Assembly (NCBI GenBank): GCA_047611425.1 | Contig: JBLFWJ010000195.1 | Span: forward strand, 1 to 5,706 | Direction of reading: 5' to 3' | Origin: JBLFWJ01 sp047611425 | GTDB taxonomy: Bacteria; Bacteroidota; Bacteroidia; UBA10329 | Length of the DNA: 5,706 bases | In this document: positions 1-5,392 of the stretch, piece by piece | Position numbering within the stretch: the stretch's first letter is position 1 | Layout: the number at the start of each line of letters is the position of its first letter | Made by a program: the position numbers and the translations under genes | Notes under the pieces: generated by a model | Databases searched by the model: none | Seen by the model: the letters and a program-made list of their open reading frames with translations, nothing else | What the model was told of the DNA's origin: nothing

Positions 1-454
1 ACTGAAATAGAGTGTGGCAGGGCGGAAGAGCCATGTTTTCCACATCGGCAACGTTCCAAGCACTTACAATCAACCTTCTGGAATCTGGATTGGTTTTAAT
101 GCTGTTGATTAGATTAGATATCTGATCAATAGTTTCACCATTTCCTTTTGGCCAGCTTCGCCATTGATGTCCATACACGGGACCGAGATTTCCACCTTCA
201 TCTGCCCAATCATCCCAAATTCTAACGTTGTTGTCTTTGAGATAAGCTATGTTCGTGTCTCCTTGAAGGAACCACAATAACTCATGAATAATGGATCGTA
301 AATGAAGCTTTTTGGTTGTCACAACCGGAAAGCCTTTAGAAAGGTCAAACCGCATCTGATAACCGAAAATGCTAAGTGTTCCCGTTCCTGTTCTGTCTTC
401 TTTGAATGTGCCTTCGTCAAGCACTTTTTGCATAAGATCGAGGTATGGCTTCAT
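1..454 (-). CDS. thyA: Thymidylate synthase ThyA, N-terminal 151 residues (3' end outside the window)
   Basis: Thymidylate synthase methylates dUMP to dTMP with 5,10-methylenetetrahydrofolate in the cytoplasm, the only de novo route to dTMP in ThyA organisms. The visible 151 residues align without gaps to my memory of E. coli ThyA (264 residues). Arg21 lies in DRTGTGTLSIFG, Glu58 in SIIHELLWFLQGDTN, Trp80 and Trp83 in IWDDWADE, GPVYGHQWR follows at 91-99, the phosphate-binding pair Arg126-Arg127 is in PDSRRLIVSAWN, and the catalytic nucleophile Cys146 is in LPPCH at the very edge of the window. The start is the ATG at 452-454, which gives the canonical MKPYLDLMQKVL N-terminus. It begins 2 nt after the stop of the upstream lipoprotein gene (TAA-AT-ATG), with no room for a separate promoter there. 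It is therefore probably co-transcribed and translationally coupled with the two lipoprotein genes. The roughly 110 missing residues lie beyond position 1; nothing visible suggests a pseudogene. Confidence 0.98.
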   Translation of the reverse strand, partial: MKPYLDLMQKVLDEGTFKEDRTGTGTLSIFGYQMRFDLSKGFPVVTTKKLHLRSIIHELLWFLQGDTNIAYLKDNNVRIWDDWADEGGNLGPVYGHQWRSWPKGNGETIDQISNLINSIKTNPDSRRLIVSAWNVADVENMALPPCHTLFQ

Positions 455-456
455 AT

Positions 457-873
457 TTATTTCTCGAATCGCATTTCAGAATTCGATCCCCTCAAAACCA
501 TAAGGTTACCGTTGATTTCGTATTCCGTGCAGCTGGTTAAATAGCTGTAAAATTCAATTTGTGGTAATAATGTGCTATCCGAGGCTGTGTCTCCACAGCA
601 TAGATTGCTGATTTGAAGCGTTCCATCCTTCCAAACCTCGACACTACCTCTAAAATGCCTTTTTGGGCCTTCACCAGTTATATCTTCACTATTGTCAAAA
701 TCAATATTGACCAATGTGTCATAAGTAAGAATCGAATCAGCTTCGTAGCTAACAAATGTCCACCGCGCATTTATTTCGTGATTCTTGTCTACCGTTGAGC
801 AAGAACTAGAAAGGATTACAAGCAATAGGGAAATTGCAATTCCAGCAACCTTTACATGGGTAAAATAGCTCAT
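457..873 (-). CDS. Small lipoprotein with a META/HslJ-like domain
   Basis: This 138-residue product starts with a hydrophobic signal segment (about residues 9-24) ending in the lipobox LSSSC, so it should be acylated on Cys25 and exported to the envelope. The mature part reads like the META/HslJ fold: an opening ARWTFVSYE strand (36-44), FRGSVEVWKDGTLQISNL (74-91), then IEFYSYL (106-112) and a closing EYEINGNLMVLRGS (117-130). This is the 'gs-y-v-dg-l-I ... F--yL-----y-i-gn-L-L' pattern of that family. META domains occur in HslJ and in many Bacteroidota lipoproteins, mostly of unknown function. It carries adjacent cysteines (92-93) and Cys115. The ATG overlaps the TGA of the upstream lipoprotein gene (ATGA, 870-873), and thyA follows after 2 nt, so it is the middle gene of an operon. 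The lipoprotein call is firm; the META assignment is by pattern only and moderate. Confidence 0.82.
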   Translation of the reverse strand: MSYFTHVKVAGIAISLLLVILSSSCSTVDKNHEINARWTFVSYEADSILTYDTLVNIDFDNSEDITGEGPKRHFRGSVEVWKDGTLQISNLCCGDTASDSTLLPQIEFYSYLTSCTEYEINGNLMVLRGSNSEMRFEK

Positions 874-1535
874 GGATCTTGGATCGTTCTGGCTTTGAAT
901 TCGCCATGTGTGATGTTCAGCGAATTGCCTTCTCCATCACCAAATTTACAATTGAAAGTGCCTTGTGAGATTGCATTATACAATTCATCGGAGACAGCTT
1001 TGTGTGCCGTTATTTCAAATGCCGAACTATCTTGGGGTCCTGCGAAAAGAAGACCCGAAGACCAAATTTTCCCAGTTTCATCAGTGTACGTAAAAACGGC
1101 TCCTGCAGTGCTTCCGCTTATGCTATCGTCACTCCACATTCCATAATTCTTCTGCCCAAGTGCCCAAATATTAAATCGTTCATTAAAGGATGGGGAATCA
1201 TTGAATAATTCGACCATCTCGACAATTATGGAATTGTTTAAATAATCCGGCTCATTCGTTGGTTTAGAGAATAAGGTGTATTCACTTGCGGCCCAAGTAC
1301 AGCAACTTGAATCTTGATGAGCAGTCCAGTCTAGTTTTTTCCCTGGTCCATTTCCGTATTCACTTTCACCATTAATGTATTTCACCGTGCTCCCATTTAC
1401 ATCAAATTGAATGTAAAACGGAATGTCTGGAGTAGGGTCGTTGGGCTCTTCTTTTTCACAGGATGAAATGGCAATCATTGAAAAGAACAGAACACTGCAC
1501 GCACCAACAGTAGATAAGAAATGTTTGGAAATCAT
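870..1535 (-). CDS. Hypothetical lipoprotein, first gene of the thyA operon
   Basis: This 221-residue product has a signal peptide (residues 1-25, hydrophobic VLFFSMIAI) and the lipobox ISSC with Cys26. A charged, proline-rich tether EKEEPNDPTPD follows, typical of Bacteroidota surface or outer-membrane lipoproteins. The mature region is rich in beta-prone and Gly/Ser/Asn segments. It has a vicinal Cys pair at 78-79 (DSSCCTW) and ends in AISQGTFNCKFGDGEGNSL (188-206) followed by ITHGEF. That closing pattern recurs in many small Bacteroidota lipoproteins without a known function, and I cannot name the family with confidence (a DUF6252-like group is one possibility). It is the promoter-proximal gene of a three-gene set. 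Its stop overlaps the next gene's start by 4 nt, and a TACATTTG promoter element ends 4 nt before its ATG. The next in-frame Met (20) would destroy the signal peptide, so the 1535 start is preferred. It could bind a surface ligand or be structural; the sequence does not tell. Confidence 0.8.
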   Translation of the reverse strand: MISKHFLSTVGACSVLFFSMIAISSCEKEEPNDPTPDIPFYIQFDVNGSTVKYINGESEYGNGPGKKLDWTAHQDSSCCTWAASEYTLFSKPTNEPDYLNNSIIVEMVELFNDSPSFNERFNIWALGQKNYGMWSDDSISGSTAGAVFTYTDETGKIWSSGLLFAGPQDSSAFEITAHKAVSDELYNAISQGTFNCKFGDGEGNSLNITHGEFKARTIQDP

Positions 1536-1539
1536 ATCA

Positions 1540-1547
1540 CAAATGTA
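1540..1547 (-). promoter_or_regulatory. Bacteroidota -7 element TACATTTG upstream of the lipoprotein-thyA operon
   Basis: On the minus strand this reads TACATTTG, an exact match to the TAnnTTTG -7 consensus of Bacteroidota primary-sigma promoters. The last G is only 4 nt before the ATG at 1533-1535 (TACATTTG-TGAT-ATG). Transcription normally starts a few nt after this element, so the mRNA would begin at or next to the ATG. I see no good TTG/TTTG -33 element at 17-23 nt; only a TTTT lies 17 nt upstream. The call rests on the -7 box alone. Confidence 0.5.
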
Positions 1548-1609
1548 AATCGATTTGGTGCCGTAAAAGGCCTAGAAAGCCTAAAGAGATTAACCGTGTT
1601 TTCAACAGA

Positions 1610-2602
1610 TTAGTATGCGATTTCAAGCTTAATTGGCAAATGATCCGAGAAACCCGCTACATACTTGGGACCTGCGTACGTTCGATTTGGAACAGGGCCC
1701 TTTTTCGGATCTTCATATAATATTGAGGGGTCCTTATAAATACTCATTTCGAATTTTGCACTTCCGTCTCTCTCGATGTTTTTAGAAACAAGAAATTGAT
1801 CGAGCATGCCCCAAACGCCTTTGTAATTGTACGTTCCAAGGCTGTCCATTTGCATTTGATAAGCCAAGTTTCTTAGCGGGCCAATCCCATCCGGATCAGA
1901 ATCCAACATGTTGGTCATGCTCTTATTATCGGGGTGATCATTGAAGTCTCCCATTGCAATGATCATTGCAGTCGGGTTGGAAACCAATACGGAATCAGCT
2001 TTTCCTCTTAAGATAGAAGCAGCTTTCAATCTTTTAAATTCACTTGCTTCCTGACCACCTCTTCTTGACGACCAGTGGTTTACAAACACGTGTGTTTCAG
2101 CTCCATACATCATTCCTTTTACGTGTAGGATGTCTCGAGTTGTGGTCTCTGGTTCTTCCTTGTAATAAATGGAATATGCTTGATGTTCCATGTAACGGAA
2201 CACGTTTCGCTTGTAAGCAAATGCCACGTCAATTCCACGTCTGTCTGGACTGTCCTCATGGATTACCGCATATCCGCCAGATCCAAGGTCTCCACTATTC
2301 ATCAAATCCTCAACAACTTTTTTGTTTTCGACTTCACATAAACCAATCAAATCAGGAGCATCATTGTCATTTGCCGCGTAAATAACAGATGCTAAATCGG
2401 TAAGCTTCTTATTGTACCGTTCCAATGTCCACTCTTTCTTTCCTTCAGGAGTGAAATCATCGTCAAACGTGGTTGAGTCATTTTCTATGTCGAAAAGATT
2501 CTCAACGTTGTAAAAGACAATCGATGCCTTCTTTGAACTTTTTTGAGCTAAACCATTAAAAGTTATCGCAATGGCGAGAAATGTGAGAAGTGTAGATTTC
2601 AT
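1610..2602 (-). CDS. Exported endonuclease/exonuclease/phosphatase (EEP) family protein
   Basis: This 330-residue metal-dependent phosphodiesterase-fold protein has an N-terminal signal peptide (MKSTLLTFLAIAITFNGLAQ, likely cut near 19-20, no lipobox), so it should act in the periplasm or outside the cell. The family's active-site series is present in order: FYNVENLFD (30-38), GLCEVEN with the metal-binding Glu (87-93), DRRGIDVA (120-127), VNHWSSRRGG with the catalytic His (174-183), MGDFND (217-222), LDQFLVS (267-273) and the terminal FSDHLPI (318-324). All expected catalytic residues appear intact and the length is normal for the Bacteroidota exported group. These proteins are usually annotated as endonucleases, but the fold also covers exonucleases and phosphoesterases; the substrate cannot be read from sequence. 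Nucleic-acid or phosphate scavenging is plausible, as inference only. It is divergent from the DUF4476 gene across 92 bp and is followed after 74 bp by the co-oriented lipoprotein-thyA operon, which has its own promoter element. Confidence 0.93.
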   Translation of the reverse strand: MKSTLLTFLAIAITFNGLAQKSSKKASIVFYNVENLFDIENDSTTFDDDFTPEGKKEWTLERYNKKLTDLASVIYAANDNDAPDLIGLCEVENKKVVEDLMNSGDLGSGGYAVIHEDSPDRRGIDVAFAYKRNVFRYMEHQAYSIYYKEEPETTTRDILHVKGMMYGAETHVFVNHWSSRRGGQEASEFKRLKAASILRGKADSVLVSNPTAMIIAMGDFNDHPDNKSMTNMLDSDPDGIGPLRNLAYQMQMDSLGTYNYKGVWGMLDQFLVSKNIERDGSAKFEMSIYKDPSILYEDPKKGPVPNRTYAGPKYVAGFSDHLPIKLEIAY

Positions 2603-2624
2603 TTTTAGCGTGTTTGAAGGTTAG

Positions 2625-2661
2625 ACAAAGTAAGCAGATCTGCGTTTGGCACGCACTTTGG
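2625..2661. promoter_or_regulatory. Divergent promoter/operator-like region with nested inverted repeats
   Basis: This stretch sits in the 92-bp gap between the divergent EEP and DUF4476 genes. It contains the perfect palindrome GCAGATCTGC (2634-2643), overlapping the inverted repeat TGCGT-TTGGC-ACGCA (2641-2655). Both are framed by CAAAGT (2626-2631) and ACTTTG (2655-2660). Read outward, the flanking arms give one imperfect -7-like element per strand: TTACTTTG on minus (2626-2633) and GCACTTTG on plus (2653-2660). These leave about 23 and 34 nt to the respective ATGs. The repeats are visible; a promoter or operator role is inference, and neither -7 match is perfect. Confidence 0.35.
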
Positions 2662-2694
2662 AATTCGGTTAGTGAACTTTAAAACCAACACGTC

Positions 2695-3423
2695 ATGAAA
2701 CATGCATTACTTTCTTTAGGATTGGCTTTGACAACTTTGGTTGCTCAGGCATACCAAACATCAGACCTAACTGTTCGGTTAGAAAAGAACGGGCTGTTCA
2801 CGGTAGTTGTAAACGGTCAAAAACAGGCCAGCAATTCAAATATATTCAGGTTTGACCGAATGGCACCAGGTATTCATCCCATTCAGGTTTTAAGGAACAA
2901 TTACTGGGGATCTCCAGCGGTGGTTTACAGCGGTAAAATCAGAGTGCCAAGATCTAGTAAAGTGAAGGCGACTTTGAATAACCGAAACCAGTTGAGAGTG
3001 AGTTTCCGTCCATTGGTGCATCTTGGAAATCAGCAAGGTGGTGGGTACGGGCAAACGACTTTTGCAAATTCATCAGGATACGGGCAAATTCAACATCCAC
3101 AACCCGTGGTTTGTGCACCACCCGCTCCGGTTCATTTTGGAATGGCTCCATTTCAGTTCAATCGTACTCGTGAAATGATGGATGATGTACCGTTTGACGA
3201 TGATAAGTTGATGATTGCGCGTCAAGCAATTAGAATGAATGGAATAAGTGCTGAACAATTATTGACGTTGCTTCACATAATGACATTCGATTCAAACAAA
3301 TTGCAACTGGCGAAATTTGCTTATGAATTTGTGAGTGACCCAGAGAGCTACTTCATTCTGAATGATGCATTAACATTCAGTAGTAGCATCAGAGAATTGG
3401 ATAACTTTATCCACGGACACTGA
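2695..3423 (+). CDS. Exported DUF4476 domain protein
   Basis: This 242-residue protein of unknown function has a signal peptide (MKHALLSLGLALTTLVAQA, cut after Ala19). The mature part has three zones. Residues 24-106 form a beta-rich domain (LTVRLEKNGLFTVVVNGQ, then IFRFDRMAPGIHPIQVL and KIRVPRSSKVKATL), the N-terminal region usually paired with DUF4476. Residues 108-160 are a Gly/Gln/Pro-rich linker with two GYGQ copies (117-120, 128-131). Residues 163-240 are the helical DUF4476 domain, recognised by FDDDKLMIARQAI (167-179), FDSNKLQLAKFAY (198-210) and FSSSIRELDNFI (228-239). DUF4476 proteins are common in Bacteroidota envelopes and have no established activity that I know of. The gene ends in tandem in-frame stops (TGA TAA, 3421-3426) and a strong terminator, so it is probably transcribed alone. 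Residues Cys140 and the linker are unremarkable. Confidence 0.9.
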   Translation: MKHALLSLGLALTTLVAQAYQTSDLTVRLEKNGLFTVVVNGQKQASNSNIFRFDRMAPGIHPIQVLRNNYWGSPAVVYSGKIRVPRSSKVKATLNNRNQLRVSFRPLVHLGNQQGGGYGQTTFANSSGYGQIQHPQPVVCAPPAPVHFGMAPFQFNRTREMMDDVPFDDDKLMIARQAIRMNGISAEQLLTLLHIMTFDSNKLQLAKFAYEFVSDPESYFILNDALTFSSSIRELDNFIHGH

Positions 3424-3443
3424 TAAATAAAAATCGAAAAGAG

Positions 3444-3475
3444 AGCCCGTTTCAGAAATGAGACGGGCTTTTTTT
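3444..3475. terminator. Rho-independent terminator, probably bidirectional
   Basis: An 11-bp stem AGCCCGTTTCA (3444-3454) pairs with TGAGACGGGCT (3459-3469) with a single G-T wobble around a GAAA tetraloop (3455-3458), followed by seven T residues (3469-3475). It lies 20 nt after the stop of the DUF4476 gene on the plus strand. On the minus strand the same hairpin directly follows the stop codon of the exonuclease gene and is trailed by T-rich sequence (CTCTTTTCGATTTTT), so it probably terminates both convergent transcripts. Confidence 0.93.
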
Positions 3476-4874
3476 AATAGGTGACTATCCGATCACTTTG
3501 ATTCCGAGCCATGTAGGTTCTTATAATCCTACGGGCATCGGGATTGTCATCGTAAAGAGTGATGAAGGTATCCAGAGCTGAAGGGTCAGACATATTCTCG
3601 TCTTTATCCATGAACCCGAACCCTTTGAATTTTCCCCCCTCAATCTGAACAATTGAAACTTCATCATGCGCTCGGCCACGGCCAACAATGATTAAGTTCT
3701 TGTAATTGAAGCTCAGGTTTTCCATCGCCTTCTGAGCCCTCTTATTGTAAGTCTCAGGCTCTTCACGACCAATTGCAGCACCATGGCAGCGCTTGATCTG
3801 TGTCATCATGCACTTACCATTTTGAGACTTTTCCAGATTAAGAAGGCAATGACACAATTTGAATTCTTCCGCTTTTCGTTTTAGAATTTGTTGGCCAGCT
3901 CCAATCGTCCGAACTTCAAGAATGGCTTTGTCGCGTTGGTTTTTTCCTTTCGCTGCCATCCTCAGAAACCCATTCTGATCAGTGTAGCTGACAATGGCCG
4001 CTGGGAAGAAGGGCTTTTTTAATGCGTGGTTAATTGGAGGTTGATGTTTTTTAATCTCTGCAGATTCCAGTAACAGGGCCGCCAATTCACTACCGGTTCT
4101 TGTGGTTGTGATCGAGTGAACTTTCTTCCAAAGTTGCTTGGTTCTGCCAGTCGCTTTCGCACTAAAATGACTCAATACCCGCTTTCGAATATGCTTGCTT
4201 TTTCCGATATAGAGAATTTCGTTTTCTTCTCCATGGAAGTAATAAATACCTGCATCATCAGGCAATTTATCCATATAGTGATGCTCCAAATTTGGAGGTA
4301 ATTTCAATTTTGGCAAATCATCCTTTAAGTGATTCCAAAGTGCTTTTTGATCCTTCTTGTAAAGAATATGAAGCAATTCAACCGTTGCTGCAGCATCGCC
4401 TTCGGCTCGGTGCCGATCTTGCACTTCAATACCTACGGTTTTGCATAGCTTTCCTAAACTATAAGAAGGATGGCCAGGGATGATTGCTCGACTTGCTTCA
4501 ACGGTGCAAATGGTTTTTCGCTCGTACTTAAATCCGAGCTGAGAAAATTCCTGCTTTAAGAATGGGTAATCGAAACCTGAATTGTGGGCAACAAGAATTT
4601 TCCCTTCCGTTATCTCAACAATCTTTTTAGCCAATTCAAAAAACCTAGGGCTCTCGGCCACTAAACGATTTGTAATGCCCGTAAGTCGCTGAACAAAGGG
4701 GTCAATCCTTCTTTCAGGATTCACCAAGCTAGAAAAACGTTCTATTTCAGTCTCGCCATCCGTTACGATAATCGCCACTTCGGTCACCTTGCCATCGGCA
4801 AGTGTCCCTGTGGTTTCAAGGTCAACTACGGCAAATAATGGACGTTCTGTGGTGGCGTCTTTCTCGTTCGACAT
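3474..4874 (-). CDS. DnaQ-type DEDDh exonuclease fused to a GIY-YIG (UvrC/Cho-like) nuclease
   Basis: This 466-residue cytoplasmic protein combines two nucleases and a Cys-rich segment. The DEDDh 3'-5' exonuclease (about 12-172) shows Asp18 and Glu20 in VVDLETTG, Asp102 in AHNSGFDYPFL, and His155 with Asp160 in HRAEGDAAATVEL. The GIY-YIG domain (about 200-285) has GIY (209-211), YIG (222-224), KSKHIRKRV with the catalytic Arg, LLLESAEIKKHQ with Glu270, and PPIN (Asn282), as in UvrC and Cho. A Cys-rich stretch follows (CHC 341-343, Cys355, Cys363, then HGAAIG), then a conserved tail (GRGRAHDEVSIVQIEGG) with no RNase-H-like UvrC C-terminal half. DnaQ/GIY-YIG fusions are known in actinobacteria and Bacteroidota and are taken as DNA-repair nucleases; the exact incision is not established here. 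I chose the ATG at 4872-4874 over one 17 codons upstream (4925): the upstream extension resembles nothing in the family, and a TACATTTG promoter lies between the two. Confidence 0.92.
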   Translation of the reverse strand: MSNEKDATTERPLFAVVDLETTGTLADGKVTEVAIIVTDGETEIERFSSLVNPERRIDPFVQRLTGITNRLVAESPRFFELAKKIVEITEGKILVAHNSGFDYPFLKQEFSQLGFKYERKTICTVEASRAIIPGHPSYSLGKLCKTVGIEVQDRHRAEGDAAATVELLHILYKKDQKALWNHLKDDLPKLKLPPNLEHHYMDKLPDDAGIYYFHGEENEILYIGKSKHIRKRVLSHFSAKATGRTKQLWKKVHSITTTRTGSELAALLLESAEIKKHQPPINHALKKPFFPAAIVSYTDQNGFLRMAAKGKNQRDKAILEVRTIGAGQQILKRKAEEFKLCHCLLNLEKSQNGKCMMTQIKRCHGAAIGREEPETYNKRAQKAMENLSFNYKNLIIVGRGRAHDEVSIVQIEGGKFKGFGFMDKDENMSDPSALDTFITLYDDNPDARRIIRTYMARNQSDRIVTY

Positions 4875-4880
4875 TCGCTT

Positions 4881-4888
4881 CAAATGTA
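4881..4888 (-). promoter_or_regulatory. Bacteroidota -7 element TACATTTG upstream of the exonuclease/GIY-YIG gene
   Basis: On the minus strand this reads TACATTTG, a perfect TAnnTTTG match and identical to the element before the lipoprotein-thyA operon. Its last base is 6 nt from the ATG at 4872-4874 (TACATTTG-AAGCGA-ATG). A leaderless or near-leaderless mRNA is expected, and the longer start at 4925 would lie upstream of the promoter. The nearest TTG upstream is only 13 nt away, too close for a normal -33 box. Confidence 0.5.
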
Positions 4889-4926
4889 AAAAAGGTAAAG
4901 ACAATCGACCGACCTCTTTTTTCAAC

Positions 4927-4934
4927 CATATTTG
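4927..4934 (+). promoter_or_regulatory. Possible imperfect -7 element upstream of dtd
   Basis: CATATTTG matches the TAnnTTTG consensus at all but the first fixed base and ends 5 nt before the dtd ATG (4940-4942). This is the same tight placement seen at the two perfect elements in this window. No convincing -33 box is visible at the usual distance, so this is a weak call supported mainly by position in a 65-bp divergent gap. Confidence 0.25.
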
Positions 4935-4939
4935 TTGTC

Positions 4940-5392
4940 ATGAGGGTGGTGATTCAAAGAGTATCCGAGGCCAGCGTTACAGTGGATAATGAAGTTATTG
5001 GTCAAATCAAAACTGGGTTATTAATTCTGCTTGGAATTGAAACTGCGGACGATAAATCTGATTTGGAATGGCTGTGCAACAAGATTATCAAGCTCAGGAT
5101 TTTCGAGGACGCTGATCAGAATATGAACCTATCCGTAACGGATGTTGAAGGAGAGTTGCTTGTAGTTAGCCAGTTTACTTTGTATGGCTCAACGAAAAAA
5201 GGAACGAGGCCATCATTCATTAAAGCTGCAAGGCCAGAACAGGCTGAACCGCTTTATGAGGCGTTCTGTAAACGATTGGAGGAACTGACTGGGAAACCAG
5301 CTGCAATGGGCAAGTTTGGAGCTATGATGGATGTGAAGCTGGTTAATGACGGGCCCGTTACAATCATAATCGATTCTAAAAATCGTGACTAA
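4940..5392 (+). CDS. dtd: D-aminoacyl-tRNA deacylase Dtd
   Basis: This 150-residue enzyme hydrolyses D-amino acids (and glycine mischarged on tRNA-Ala) off tRNA, keeping them out of translation; it acts as a cytoplasmic homodimer. The family signatures are complete: the start MRVVIQRVSEASVTVD, the SQFTL active-site motif at 77-81 with the conserved Thr80, the KGTRPSF segment that follows, and the NDGPVTI motif (136-142) whose Gly-cis-Pro forms the chirality filter across the dimer. Length and domain order are normal. The reading frame is open upstream to 4802, but the ATG at 4940 gives the canonical N-terminus, and the upstream 46 codons only mirror the opposite-strand exonuclease gene. It is divergent from that gene (65 bp) and convergent with the TIGR02757 gene, their stop codons overlapping by 4 bp. 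It is probably transcribed alone. Confidence 0.97.
   Translation: MRVVIQRVSEASVTVDNEVIGQIKTGLLILLGIETADDKSDLEWLCNKIIKLRIFEDADQNMNLSVTDVEGELLVVSQFTLYGSTKKGTRPSFIKAARPEQAEPLYEAFCKRLEELTGKPAAMGKFGAMMDVKLVNDGPVTIIIDSKNRD

Noticed and set aside
302..544. 80-codon plus-strand open frame antisense to thyA and the small lipoprotein
   Set aside because: It lies opposite highly conserved thyA codons and spans a gene junction; a shadow frame.
856..1146. 96-codon plus-strand open frame antisense to the 221-residue lipoprotein
   Set aside because: No family resemblance; the opposite strand has a coherent signal peptide, lipobox and operon overlap.
1567..1586. Possible terminator after the EEP gene (AGGC-TTTCTAG-GCCT followed by TTTTA on the minus strand)
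   Set aside because: Only a 4-bp stem with a 7-nt loop and a short T-run; too weak to annotate.
2044..2385. 113-codon plus-strand open frame inside the EEP gene
   Set aside because: It is antisense to a well-conserved nuclease gene, rich in Cys/His/Leu as expected for a shadow frame, and has no recognisable domain or promoter.
3010..3170. Repeat array suggested by two GYGQ copies in the DUF4476 protein linker
   Set aside because: Just two short copies in a low-complexity Gly/Gln/Pro linker; not a repeat element at DNA level.
4802..4939. Upstream in-frame extension of dtd giving a 196-residue protein
   Set aside because: The extra 46 codons are antisense to the exonuclease gene start, look nothing like Dtd, and the ATG at 4940 gives the canonical MRVVIQRV start.
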